From: Desulfobacteraceae bacterium
GTDB taxonomy: Bacteria; Desulfobacterota; Desulfobacteria; Desulfobacterales; Desulfosarcinaceae
NCBI GenBank assembly: GCA_003599575.1
Contig: QZKV01000009.1
Span: 1-58,455 of the forward strand
Direction of reading: 5' to 3'
DNA: 58,455 nt
A program made the position numbers and the translations under genes. This document shows positions 26,293-35,085 of this stretch, piece by piece; position 1 is the first letter of the stretch, and each line of letters starts with the position of its first letter. Under the pieces are notes generated by a model. That model saw nothing but the letters and a program-made list of their open reading frames with translations. It did no database searches and had not been told where the DNA came from.

Positions 26293-26562
26293 GGCGTTTT
26301 CCCTTGTTCGATATGGTCTTGAACACTTAAAGACCGGTTCGACGTGGTTACAACTGTGGCATATCCTAAGCGCTTGAAGCGGTCAACCATCACGACGGCG
26401 GGACAGACGGTCCTCCTGAAGAGCGCACATCCCCGGCGGCGGTCTGCCGGCCCAATGCAAATTTTCGGTGCCTGTCCTCTGCGTTCTCACGCTCCTGCCG
26501 GCAGCGAACTTCACTTTACGCTTATGCGCAGAAGCGTGAGAACGTATTTCGATAACGGTTCC
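26293..26562. other. Intergenic region between arsM and the flavin reductase gene
   Basis: No gene is supported. The region holds the long inverted repeat described at 26482-26544 and would include the promoter for the downstream minus-strand run. Confidence 0.3.
26482..26544 (-). repeat. 12-bp inverted repeat with alternative hairpin
   Basis: CGTTCTCACGCT (26482-26493) and AGCGTGAGAACG (26533-26544) are perfect complements 39 bases apart. A shorter hairpin, ACGCTT (26518-26523) with AAGCGT (26532-26537), shares the right arm, so the two structures exclude each other. It lies about 20 bases past the arsM stop codon. No T-tract follows, so it is not a standard terminator. Confidence 0.6.
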
Positions 26563-27375
26563 TTATCCATTGACGCTTTTCGGTTTGACGGCTTGGATGT
26601 GGGCGGACACGATATAATCTTCAATCCTTTTCCCGGGCACCCATTCTTTGATGAAGCGGCGGCTTTCATCGACGACCTGAATCCGGATTTCTGCGAAGCC
26701 TGCCTGCCGGAGTATTTCCTCCAAGCCGGCGACGGTTTCCGCCCCCCCGATGCAGGCGGACACCAGGGCCAGGTCAGTTCTAATCTCTTGGGGAAGGGGC
26801 GCGGTGGCGACCACATCCGAGACCGCCAAACGGCCGCCCGGTTTGAGCACGCGGAAGGCTTCCCGGTACACCTGCGCTTTATCGGGGGACAGGTTGATTA
26901 CGCAATTGGAGAGTATGACGTCGATGGTGGCGTCCGCCACCGGCAGATGCTCGATTTCGCCCAAGCGGAACTCGACGGTCGGGACACCCATCTTGGCGGC
27001 ATTCTCGCGGGCCTTGCTCACCATCTCCGGTGTCATGTCCACGCCGATGACACGGCCCTTTGCACCGATCTGCCGGGCGGCCAGGAAACAATCGAATCCG
27101 CCGCCGCTGCCAAGGTCCAGGACCGTTTCGCCGGGTTGAAGGGAAGCCAGGGCTTTTGGGTTGCCGCAGCCCAATCCCATATTGGCACCTTCCGGCAGTC
27201 CTTCCAGGTCCTTGCCGGAATAGCCCAAAGCCTTGGCAATCCGGTCAGGTGTGGCTTGGTCTGAACCGCAACATCCCGAAGGCTGCGCACAGCCGCAGGA
27301 ACGAGAACCTGCTTTGGCGATTTCCCCATATCGGTTACGTACGGCTTGCCTGATGATATCAAACTGATTGTCCAT
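26563..27375 (-). CDS. arsM: Arsenite S-adenosylmethionine methyltransferase ArsM
   Basis: ArsM methylates arsenite with S-adenosylmethionine, producing methylated and volatile arsenicals. The SAM-binding motif is VLDLGSGGGFDCFLA (about 85-99). Three conserved cysteines that bind As(III) are C70 (GLGCGNP), C158 (SNCVINL) and C208 (SACIGGA). A further cysteine group C27, C29, C35, C36 lies near the N-terminus. The 270-residue length is typical. The start at 27375 has a strong AAAGGAG. It follows arsR by 75 bases, within which lies a candidate ArsR operator. Confidence 0.96.
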   Translation of the reverse strand: MDNQFDIIRQAVRNRYGEIAKAGSRSCGCAQPSGCCGSDQATPDRIAKALGYSGKDLEGLPEGANMGLGCGNPKALASLQPGETVLDLGSGGGFDCFLAARQIGAKGRVIGVDMTPEMVSKARENAAKMGVPTVEFRLGEIEHLPVADATIDVILSNCVINLSPDKAQVYREAFRVLKPGGRLAVSDVVATAPLPQEIRTDLALVSACIGGAETVAGLEEILRQAGFAEIRIQVVDESRRFIKEWVPGKRIEDYIVSAHIQAVKPKSVNG

Positions 27376-27401
27376 GTGAAGTCTCCTTTCATATTGCATT
27401 G

Positions 27402-27417
27402 TTCGACATTTTTCGAA
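27402..27417. promoter_or_regulatory. Candidate ArsR operator upstream of arsM
   Basis: TTCGACATTTTTCGAA is a TTCGA-N6-TCGAA dyad. It matches 14 of 16 bases of the dyad at the arsR start codon. It lies 27 bases before the arsM start, just upstream of its ribosome-binding site. Confidence 0.65.
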
Positions 27418-27450
27418 ATACACACCCAAATTTTTTTATTGGACCGCATA

Positions 27451-27771
27451 TCATTTTTTAAAAAATCGCGCCAATTCACGGACCGCTCCCGGGTCCACCC
27501 AGCACTCTATCTTTTGCCCCTGCCGGCGCATCCGGATCAAGCCGGCCCTGCGCAACTCTTTGATATGGTGTGAAACCGTGGACGGCACGATCTCGAGATC
27601 TTGAGAGAGCTCTCCGACACAGGCACAGCTCTCATCTTCAATGCTGCATATCGTGCCCGGCTCACAACAAGAGAACAGACGCATGAAGATCCTCAGGCGG
27701 TTGGGGTTCGACAAGGCCTTGAACATGTCCGCGTATTGCTCAATATCTATATTGGATGTAGAATTCGACAT
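27451..27771 (-). CDS. arsR: ArsR-family arsenic-responsive repressor
   Basis: This 106-residue winged-helix repressor should release its operator on binding As(III). MFKALSNPNRLRIFMRL is the family opening, and the recognition helix is in VPSTVSHHIKELRRAGL. Candidate ligand cysteines are C35, C36, C42, C49 and C51 (the last two in SCACVGEL, near the place of the ELCVCDL motif). The gene lies directly upstream of arsM on the same strand. Two near-identical dyads, one over its own start codon and one before arsM, point to autoregulation. Confidence 0.95.
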   Translation of the reverse strand: MSNSTSNIDIEQYADMFKALSNPNRLRIFMRLFSCCEPGTICSIEDESCACVGELSQDLEIVPSTVSHHIKELRRAGLIRMRRQGQKIECWVDPGAVRELARFFKK

Positions 27772-27779
27772 AGTTCGAA
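27764..27779. promoter_or_regulatory. Candidate ArsR operator over the arsR start codon
   Basis: TTCGACATAGTTCGAA is a TTCGA-N6-TCGAA dyad that overlaps the arsR ATG (27769-27771 on the minus strand). It differs at two positions from the copy at 27402-27417. Binding here would block arsR translation or transcription start and could also affect the divergent gene at 27884. Confidence 0.65.
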
Positions 27780-27883
27780 ATATCTAATCAAGGTAATTGG
27801 TCTTGTCAAGCAGATTTTGCTTGCCACCTTTAAGATGCTCGTGAAAAGTGTTGCTAACCATCTTGACGGGAGGAGCTTTTTCC

Positions 27884-28879
27884 ATGAAAGCCGTCATTCT
27901 GAACGGATTCGGCGGACCAGAGGTGATGCAGGTGGGTGAGGTGCCCACGCCCGAGCCTGGAAAAGGGCAGATTCGGGTGCGGGTGGCCGCCACTTCGGTC
28001 AACCGGGCTGATACGGTCCAGCGCAAGGGCAACTATCCTCCTCCTCCGGGGGAGTCCGATATTTTGGGATTGGAGGTGGCCGGTGTGGTCGATGGGATAG
28101 GTGAGGGGGTGCACCAGTGGCGGGACGGTGATCGTGTCATGGGTCTGGTGGCGGGCGGCGGTTATGCCGAATACGCTTTGATGTATGCAGGCCATGGCAT
28201 GGCGGTCCCGGAGTCGCTCTCTTTGCAGGAAGCTGCAGCTATTTCAGAAGTCTACATCACCGCCCATTTGAACCTGTTTCGGATTGCCCAGCTGAAGGAG
28301 GACCAAACCGTTTTGCTGCACGGCGGCGGAGGGGGCGTCAATACGGCGGCCATCCAGATATGCCGCACATTGTTGCCGAAATGCCGGATCATTGTGACCG
28401 CCTCACCCGCTAAGATCGATCGCGTTAAAGAACTGGGAGCCGACCTTGTCATTGATTACCGGCAGCAGGATTTTGCTCGCGAGGTGCTGCGGTTCACCGC
28501 CGACAAGGGCGCCGATGTCATTTTGGATCACATCGGGGCAAACTACCTTGCTGCAAACCAATCCGCGCTCACTGTGGGCGGCCAGCTGGTGGTGATCGGT
28601 CTTATGGGCGGCGCAAAGGCTGAAATCAACCTGGGACTTTTACTGGTTAAACGCCAGCGGCTGATCGGCTCGGTGTTGCGCGCATTGCCGGTAGCAGAAA
28701 AAGCGGTCATCACGGCCGCTTTTTTCGAACAGGTCATGCCCCATATCCGCCGGCGTACGATCACGCCAGTCATCCATCGGGTTTTTCCCATGCAAGAGGT
28801 GGTTCAGGCCCACCAGGAAATGGAATCCGGAAGCCATTTCGGAAAGATCGTGATGACGGTTGGCCCGTTGGCGCGCTAG
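27884..28879 (+). CDS. NAD(P)H quinone oxidoreductase, zeta-crystallin-like
   Basis: This 331-residue member of the medium-chain dehydrogenase superfamily lacks zinc ligands and fits the quinone oxidoreductase (Qor/PIG3) group. Signatures are MKAVILNGFGGPEVM, NRADTVQRKGNYPPPPG, GLEVAGVV and the cofactor-binding LLHGGGGGVNTAAIQ. GGGAGGAG ten bases before the ATG at 27884 fixes the start. It is transcribed away from arsR, and the 112-base gap contains the arsR operator. Confidence 0.93.
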   Translation: MKAVILNGFGGPEVMQVGEVPTPEPGKGQIRVRVAATSVNRADTVQRKGNYPPPPGESDILGLEVAGVVDGIGEGVHQWRDGDRVMGLVAGGGYAEYALMYAGHGMAVPESLSLQEAAAISEVYITAHLNLFRIAQLKEDQTVLLHGGGGGVNTAAIQICRTLLPKCRIIVTASPAKIDRVKELGADLVIDYRQQDFAREVLRFTADKGADVILDHIGANYLAANQSALTVGGQLVVIGLMGGAKAEINLGLLLVKRQRLIGSVLRALPVAEKAVITAAFFEQVMPHIRRRTITPVIHRVFPMQEVVQAHQEMESGSHFGKIVMTVGPLAR

Positions 28880-29077
28880 CCCGTTTGCCCCGTCGATCGC
28901 ACTCTCGGGGCATTCATCGAACGCCCACTCGCGGCTTAGGCCCATCAGGGTGTTTTCGCATGTCAGATAGCGTTAGCGTCCACCCACAGACCCCATAGCA
29001 TTTCCTGCATGGGCCGGGCAGGGCAGAAATATGCGCTTCGAGGATGCAGTTGCGGTTACGGACAACCAACCGACAGC

Positions 29078-29797
29078 CTAACGTCTTTTCAGAAATTGCC
29101 TTTGGAAGTGGTAGATGGATTGGGTTAGTTTTTTCTTTTCCTTTGGTTCGATATCCATGAACTCAAAGGCATATCGATAAATGTTGCGTTCCATATCATG
29201 TTCGATCCGGCGCACTTCCGACTTCTGAATGATGATGAGTTGTTCTGCAATTTCACCGTCGGCCGGTACGAAAATGCCCGCGTTGAAAATTTTTTGTTCC
29301 AAAGCAAGAAGTGATCCGTGAAGCACCCTGTGGTTGGGTTTGAGCAGCGCGCCCAGGGTTCCCCCCAGGCTGATGTTGACCAAACCCAGGACGGCTTTCG
29401 TTTTCTCTATTTTCAGGAACATCTTGGCGCCGATCGGGGTTTCCATGCGGAAATTTTTTCTCCGCTGGATCCGTTCCACGCAATCAGGAAAGGGTATTTT
29501 TAAATCATGGCCGCCGATCTGTCCGCCCTGGGTCATGAAAAGATATTCCAAGTGGTCGGGGCCGTTGAAATTGAATCGAAGCGTCAAAGGCTCGGTCTTT
29601 GGTACGGCCTCCTTGAATCCATCGGGAAGATCTATCAGCAGCCAATTGCCGCCCGGCTCTTCCTTGATGCCGTTGACGCAAGTGAGCCGCTCGAAACCAG
29701 CACCCACCACATGCATCGAGATGATGACCCGCTGCTCCAGCAGATAGCCAAAAAGATCAAGGAGTTTTGTACCCTGTAGTTTTCCCGGCTCGTTCAT
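29078..29797 (-). CDS. PilZ domain c-di-GMP-binding protein
   Basis: The protein has an N-terminal YcgR-like beta domain (residues about 1-105) and a PilZ domain. The c-di-GMP-binding motifs are both visible: R113-K-N-F-R117 (the RxxxR motif in RRKNFRM) and N141-I-S-L-G-G146 (D/N-x-S-x-x-G). The 239-residue size fits flagellar-brake-like or general c-di-GMP receptors. No diguanylate cyclase or flagellar gene is in the window. ATG 29797 is chosen over an upstream TTG. Confidence 0.88.
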   Translation of the reverse strand: MNEPGKLQGTKLLDLFGYLLEQRVIISMHVVGAGFERLTCVNGIKEEPGGNWLLIDLPDGFKEAVPKTEPLTLRFNFNGPDHLEYLFMTQGGQIGGHDLKIPFPDCVERIQRRKNFRMETPIGAKMFLKIEKTKAVLGLVNISLGGTLGALLKPNHRVLHGSLLALEQKIFNAGIFVPADGEIAEQLIIIQKSEVRRIEHDMERNIYRYAFEFMDIEPKEKKKLTQSIYHFQRQFLKRR

Positions 29798-30125
29798 GCG
29801 GCTTTTCGAAATCAAAGTTTCAAAAATTGGGATCTGCCTGGATTTACGATTTCAGCATAGATTATCGGTTTTCCAAGAGGATCTCTTTAGAATCTTCGGG
29901 TCCAGTCCTCTGACGCGGAGCCGCATTTTGGAATCCCGCAAGACTGTTGCGGGCCGGCTGCAAATGCCATCGGAATGAGGATCGCAACGGGTTCCTGTTC
30001 AGCGCGAATCGCTGTCGATTCCGGCTCGATTTTGGGAACAGCTTGAACTCATCTTTTGTTTTTGATAGGCTGTCCGAATCTTTTGATAGGCATTCAACGG
30101 CCGCGCCCCCCTTGTTTTCAGGCGG
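29798..30125. other. Divergent intergenic region upstream of the PBP1A gene
   Basis: No gene is supported. A 7-bp perfect hairpin CCCGCAA-GACTG-TTGCGGG lies at 29935-29953. TTTTGATAGGC occurs twice, at 30060-30070 and 30081-30091, two helical turns apart and 35-66 bases before the downstream start. Confidence 0.35.
30060..30091 (+). repeat. Direct repeat TTTTGATAGGC x2, 21-bp period
   Basis: Two exact 11-bp copies spaced by 21 bp lie just upstream of the PBP1A start. That helical-phase spacing would suit tandem binding of a regulator, which is inference. Confidence 0.4.
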
Positions 30126-32555
30126 ATGCGTCCGATAGATCGGCTGCATATGGCAAAACACGTTTCAAATTCACAAATTCTGAAAAAACGCGCACTCAAG
30201 CAGCAACGCAGGGCCTGGACCAAAATCGCTAAATGGTCCTTATGGGTGGTGCTGTTTCTGATGTTCTTGGGCGGCAGCGCCACCGTGGGTTTCTTCTTCT
30301 ACTTGGGAAGGGATTTACCCAAAATCACCTCGCTCAAGGATTATCGCCCCCCCATTGTCACCACCGTCTATTCCGATGACAATCGCAAGATCGCCGAATT
30401 CTATAAGGAACGCCGGGTGGTGGTGGCTTACGAGCAAATCCCCTTGAAACTCCAGCAGGCCTTCATCGCCGCCGAGGATGCACGCTTTTATAAACACCAG
30501 GGCATTGATATCTTCAGCATTACGCGGGCTTTTTTCAAAAATCTTGAAGCCGGCGGGATTGTGCAGGGCGGCAGCACCATCACCCAGCAGGTCACCAAAA
30601 GCTTTCTGCTTACGCCTGAACGCAGCTACGAACGCAAAATAAAAGAGGCCTTGCTGGCTTATCAGATCGACAAGGCCTTTACCAAGGATGAAATCCTATT
30701 TTTGTATCTGAATCAAATCTATCTGGGGCACGGCGCCTACGGTGTGCAGGCGGCGGCGGAGAACTATTTCGGCAAATCGGTCCAAGACCTCAATCTGGCC
30801 GAGTGCGCCATGATGGCCGGATTGCCCCAGGCCCCCAGCCGGTATTCGCCCTTTCATTATCCCGAACGGGCCAAGCAGCGCCAGATTTACGTGCTCAATC
30901 GCATGGTAGATGAGGGTTTTATCACTCAGATCGAGGCCTCCGAGGCCATCACCACTCCATTGAACATTCAGGCGCGCCGCAACTGGTACATGGAGCAGGT
31001 GCCGGTGTATACCGAACATGTGCGCCGGTATGTTGAAAAGAAATACGGAGAAGATGCGCTTTATACGCAAGGTCTTAAAATCCATGCCGCCGTCGATACG
31101 GAAATGCAAAAAGCCGCTCTGGCGGAAATTCAAAAAGGTCTCAAGGACCTGGACCACCGCCAGGGATACCGCGGCCCGGAGCAGCACCTGGAACCCGATC
31201 AGATCGAAGCCTTCTGCCAGGAGCAGCAGGACACCTTTACTATTACGCCACTTTCACCGGGGGCCACTGCCCGCGGGGTGGTCATCGATGTGGACGATAA
31301 GGCCGGGCGGGTGACCGTGCGCATGGGCAATCAACGCGGCGCCATCATGATTGAAGACATGCGCTGGGCACGCAAGCCCGATCCGGAAGTCGCCTGGTTT
31401 ACCGCCAAGCTGCGGCGGCCGAGCGAGGCGTTGGCGGTCGGTGATGTGATCCAGGTGGAGTTGGTCGAGAAGGATCCAAAAGCCGATCAGTGGAAACTGC
31501 TCCTGAGCCAATCACCGGAGGTACAGTCCGCCTTGCTGTGCATCGAGGCGGGCACCGGGTTGGTCAAGGTCATGGTGGGCGGTCGCGATTTTATGGAAAG
31601 CCAGTTCAACAGGGCCATTCAATCGCGTCGGCAGCCCGGGTCGGCCTTCAAGCCGATCATTTACGCGGCGGCCCTGGACAAAGGCTATACGCCGGCCACG
31701 GTGATCATCGATTCGCCCATTGTCTTTAAGGATGAAGATCAGAATTTTACCTGGAAGCCCAAGAACTACGGAAAAACCTTTTACGGTCCCACGTTGCTGC
31801 GCGAAGCGCTGGCCCATTCGCGCAATGTGGTCACCATCAAGATCACGCAGGATATCGGTATTGAATATGTCATCGATTATGCGCGCAGGCTCGGCATCGA
31901 ATCCGACCTGAACCGCGATTTGTCCCTCGCTTTAGGCTCCTCGGGCGTCTCCCTGCTGGAGATTGTCAAATCGTATTCGGTTTTCGCCAACCAGGGCGAT
32001 CTGGTGGAACCCGCCTTTGTCACCAAAATCGAGGACCGTTACGGTAACATTCTGGAGGAGATGAATCCGATCCGCACAAAAGTCATCGACGAGAGCACGG
32101 CCTACATCATGACCAGCCTCATGGAGGGGGTGGTTAAATTCGGCACGGGCCAGCGGGTGCGTGCCCTCAAGCGCCCTGTGGCCGGGAAAACGGGTACCAC
32201 CAACAATCTGTATGACGCCTGGTTTGTCGGTTACACCCCGCGTTACATCACCGGTGTTTGGGTGGGCTATGATCATGAGCGCTCCCTGGGCCAAGGCGAA
32301 ACCGGCGCGCGCGCCGCAAGCCCGATTTGGCTGGGCTTTATGCAAGAGGCCCTGAAAAATGAGCCGATCCGCATCTTCCAGGTGCCGGAGGGGGTGGTTT
32401 TCGCCAAGATCGACGCTGAGACAGGCTTGCTGCCCATCCCTGAATCCAAAAAGACCGTTTTCGAATGCTTCAAAGAAGGCAGCATACCGGCTGAATATAC
32501 TCCCAAACCGGGATCGGTGACCGAGCCGGAGCATTTTTTCAAGCAAGATATGTAA
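30126..32555 (+). CDS. mrcA: Penicillin-binding protein 1A (bifunctional)
   Basis: This class A PBP polymerises glycan strands and cross-links peptidoglycan. A single membrane anchor (about 37-60) precedes the glycosyltransferase domain with E117 in AAEDARFYKHQGID and QGGSTITQQV. An OB-like insert (about 370-460) matches the PCB_OB domain of PBP1A. The transpeptidase has S506-A-F-K509, S565-R-N and K688-T-G (AGKTGTTNN). The 809-residue length is typical. An internal ATG at 30150 is an alternative start. Confidence 0.96.
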   Translation: MRPIDRLHMAKHVSNSQILKKRALKQQRRAWTKIAKWSLWVVLFLMFLGGSATVGFFFYLGRDLPKITSLKDYRPPIVTTVYSDDNRKIAEFYKERRVVVAYEQIPLKLQQAFIAAEDARFYKHQGIDIFSITRAFFKNLEAGGIVQGGSTITQQVTKSFLLTPERSYERKIKEALLAYQIDKAFTKDEILFLYLNQIYLGHGAYGVQAAAENYFGKSVQDLNLAECAMMAGLPQAPSRYSPFHYPERAKQRQIYVLNRMVDEGFITQIEASEAITTPLNIQARRNWYMEQVPVYTEHVRRYVEKKYGEDALYTQGLKIHAAVDTEMQKAALAEIQKGLKDLDHRQGYRGPEQHLEPDQIEAFCQEQQDTFTITPLSPGATARGVVIDVDDKAGRVTVRMGNQRGAIMIEDMRWARKPDPEVAWFTAKLRRPSEALAVGDVIQVELVEKDPKADQWKLLLSQSPEVQSALLCIEAGTGLVKVMVGGRDFMESQFNRAIQSRRQPGSAFKPIIYAAALDKGYTPATVIIDSPIVFKDEDQNFTWKPKNYGKTFYGPTLLREALAHSRNVVTIKITQDIGIEYVIDYARRLGIESDLNRDLSLALGSSGVSLLEIVKSYSVFANQGDLVEPAFVTKIEDRYGNILEEMNPIRTKVIDESTAYIMTSLMEGVVKFGTGQRVRALKRPVAGKTGTTNNLYDAWFVGYTPRYITGVWVGYDHERSLGQGETGARAASPIWLGFMQEALKNEPIRIFQVPEGVVFAKIDAETGLLPIPESKKTVFECFKEGSIPAEYTPKPGSVTEPEHFFKQDM

Positions 32556-32617
32556 ATAGAAGCTCAGAATCGAACAGCTCCTGCTTAAAGCTTCCCTCGT
32601 CTGATTCGGATAGCCTG

Positions 32618-34021
32618 ATGGGCTTGCGCCATATTCTGATCATTCTTTCCCTGCTTGCATTTCTATCGGCTTCGGCCGGCGGCTTCCTTTACTACTCGGC
32701 CCTGCACCAGGCCGCCTTTCAGGAAGCCGAACGGCACGCGATCGCAAAGGCCGAACTGATCCAAAAAAGCATCACTTCGCTCTTATCCGAGCATCAAAAC
32801 AGCGTGGTGACCCTGGCCGGCATGCCCTCTGTGCGGGAAGCCTTGATTACAGACACGCCGGAAGCACTTTCACAGGCCAATATCACGCTCGATCATTTTG
32901 CCGCCACCCTGGGCGTGGACGTTTGCTACCTGATGAACCGGCAAGGAATCACCATCGCCTCCAGCAACCGCGAGGCCCCCGACAGCTTTGTGGGGAAGAG
33001 TTTCGAGTTCCGGCCTTACTTTCACCAGGCTTTCAGCGGAACGCACGGGTCTTATCTGGCATTGGGTATCACTTCCGGCAAACGCGGCGTCTATCAGAGC
33101 TATCCGGTCTATTCCAGCCATGAGGATCAACCCACGGGTGTGGCGGTGATCAAATCTTCGATCGAACGAATCGAAGCCGAATCGGGGTTGCCCGCCGAAG
33201 ATATTGTGCTGATTACCGATCCGGCCGGCGTTATCTTTATATCCAATCGCCCTGAATGGCTGCTGCAGCTGGCCTGGCAAATGACCCCCGCGCAGCTGGC
33301 GCAGATCAGCGCATCGCGCCAGTTCGGACCGGGCCCCTGGCGCTGGGTTGGTTTGAAAAACACCGCTGAAGGAAAAGTGGCCGATGTCAAAGGCAACGAT
33401 CATTTGATCCACCGGGCCAGAATCGACCGATTCCCCGGCTGGCACATCCTGTACCTGCGCAACACACGCATGATCGCGCAGACCGTTTCCGGTCCGTTGT
33501 TGCGCATCGCCAGGCCGGCCGCGCTGTTGCTCAGCATCCTGATCGGATTGGCGGTCCTCGTGCTTTACAACAAGGCCAACCAAGAAATCCTGCGGCGGCG
33601 CAATGCAGAAGGGGCGCTGCGTCAAAGCGAAACGCGTTACCGGTCCCTGTATCATCATACACCGGCCATGCTCCATTCCATCGATGTGCAAGGCAACCTG
33701 CTCAGTGTCAGTGATTTTTGGGTGGAAACCATGGGATACAGCCGCGAAGAGGTGCTTGGCCGCCCGGTCACCGACTTTTTCACCACCGAATCCAAGCAAT
33801 ATGCCGAGACCACCGGGATACCGCAGTTTTTGAATTACGGTACTCTTAAAGACATTCCTTACCAGATGCCTAAAAAGAACGGCGAAACCATCGACGTATT
33901 GCTTTCGGCCATTGCCGAACGGGATGGCCAAGGACATTCCAGCGCTCTCTGGCGGTTTGCATCGATGTCACCGAACGCAACCGCGCCACGGCCGATCTGC
34001 GCATTGCCAAAGAGGAACTGA
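32618..34021 (+). CDS. DctB-like sensor histidine kinase, N-terminal part (frameshifted)
   Basis: The first part has a membrane segment (about 4-27) and a periplasmic dCache-type domain close to that of DctB (SNREAPDSFVGKSFEFRPYF, then HGSYLALGITSGKRG). A second membrane segment (about 293-315) and a PAS domain (about 334-440) follow. At 33935-33939 the reading frame is lost. Up to H440 the sequence is coherent, after which about 27 residues are out of frame until the stop. The plus-one frame from TTC at 33937 continues with a normal PAS tail (LAVCIDVTERNR). Adding one T would restore a single protein of about 822 residues. It is either a sequencing error in a short T run or a real lesion. 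Confidence 0.85.
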   Translation: MGLRHILIILSLLAFLSASAGGFLYYSALHQAAFQEAERHAIAKAELIQKSITSLLSEHQNSVVTLAGMPSVREALITDTPEALSQANITLDHFAATLGVDVCYLMNRQGITIASSNREAPDSFVGKSFEFRPYFHQAFSGTHGSYLALGITSGKRGVYQSYPVYSSHEDQPTGVAVIKSSIERIEAESGLPAEDIVLITDPAGVIFISNRPEWLLQLAWQMTPAQLAQISASRQFGPGPWRWVGLKNTAEGKVADVKGNDHLIHRARIDRFPGWHILYLRNTRMIAQTVSGPLLRIARPAALLLSILIGLAVLVLYNKANQEILRRRNAEGALRQSETRYRSLYHHTPAMLHSIDVQGNLLSVSDFWVETMGYSREEVLGRPVTDFFTTESKQYAETTGIPQFLNYGTLKDIPYQMPKKNGETIDVLLSAIAERDGQGHSSALWRFASMSPNATAPRPICALPKRN

Positions 34022-34050
34022 GTCGTTACTCCAAGGAACTGGAGCGCCAG

Positions 34051-35085
34051 GTGCGTGAGCGCACCAGTGAAATCACCGCCATTCTCAAATACACCCCGGC
34101 CGTCATTTACATGAAGGACGCGCAGGGTCGCTATTTACTGGTCAACTCACGATTTGAGAAACTGTTTAACGTCACTACCGATTCGGTGCGCGGTAAGACC
34201 GATCTCGATCTTCTGCCGGCGCAGGTGGCCGATCAATTCCGCGCCAATGATGAAATGGTATTGATCCACGGAACGTCCCTGCATGTCGAAGAACGCCTTC
34301 CGCTGGCAGACGGCCTGCACACCTTTCTATCGGTCAAATTCCCTATCTATGCTGAATCTGGAAAACTGCTGGGCGTCTGCGGCATTGCCACCGATATCAC
34401 CGCCTTGAAAAACGCCCAGGAGCAACTGCGGCGGCTTTCCGGCTCAATCATGGCCAATCAGGAGAACGAGCGGGCCGCCATCGCCCGTGAACTGCACGAT
34501 GAACTCGGGCAACTGCTCACCGCCTTACGCATGGACGCCGTCTGGCTGCAAAATCGGTTGAAGGATAAGGATTTTCAGGCCGCTGAACGGGCCGGCGCCG
34601 TGTGCGCTCTGGTGGATACCACCATCGAAGAAGTCCGCTCCATGGCCATCCGCCTGCGGCCGGGTGTGCTGGATGACCTGGGCTTGGTGGATGCTCTGGA
34701 GTGGTATACCACCGAATTCGAACGCCGTGCCGAAATCGCCTGTATTTTCAACCACGATGCCGTTCCGCCCGTTGACGGCGCCATTGCCACCGCCGCCTAT
34801 CGCATCGCTCAGGAGGCGTTGACCAATGTCGCCCGCCATGCTCAGGCGACCCGCGCCGAGGTCGGCCTACGCATGCACCACAATGCCCTCGTACTGACGG
34901 TATGCGATGACGGCCGCGGGTTTGCCCCTCAGGCGCTTGCCGAAACGCAAATGCTGGGGCTGGCCGGCATGCGCGAGCGCGCCGGAATTCTGGGAGGCAC
35001 GCTTACGGTCGAATCGCAGCCGGGCCTGGGGGCTAAGGTCGTCTTTAGCGTACCCCTTTCCCAACCCGATGGGAGCGCGACGTGA
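34051..35085 (+). CDS. Sensor histidine kinase, C-terminal part (NarX/DegS type)
   Basis: This is the continuation of the preceding kinase after the frame break, with open frame from 33937. It contains a second PAS domain (about residues 8-120), a HisKA_3 dimerisation domain with phospho-acceptor H149 in IARELHDELGQLL, and a HATPase domain (AYRIAQEALTNVARHA, DDGRGF, GLAGMRERA). The listed start is a GTG at 34051 preceded by GGAG, so re-initiation could still make a soluble kinase fragment. The stop overlaps the response-regulator start by four bases (GTGA). Confidence 0.85.
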   Translation: MRERTSEITAILKYTPAVIYMKDAQGRYLLVNSRFEKLFNVTTDSVRGKTDLDLLPAQVADQFRANDEMVLIHGTSLHVEERLPLADGLHTFLSVKFPIYAESGKLLGVCGIATDITALKNAQEQLRRLSGSIMANQENERAAIARELHDELGQLLTALRMDAVWLQNRLKDKDFQAAERAGAVCALVDTTIEEVRSMAIRLRPGVLDDLGLVDALEWYTTEFERRAEIACIFNHDAVPPVDGAIATAAYRIAQEALTNVARHAQATRAEVGLRMHHNALVLTVCDDGRGFAPQALAETQMLGLAGMRERAGILGGTLTVESQPGLGAKVVFSVPLSQPDGSAT

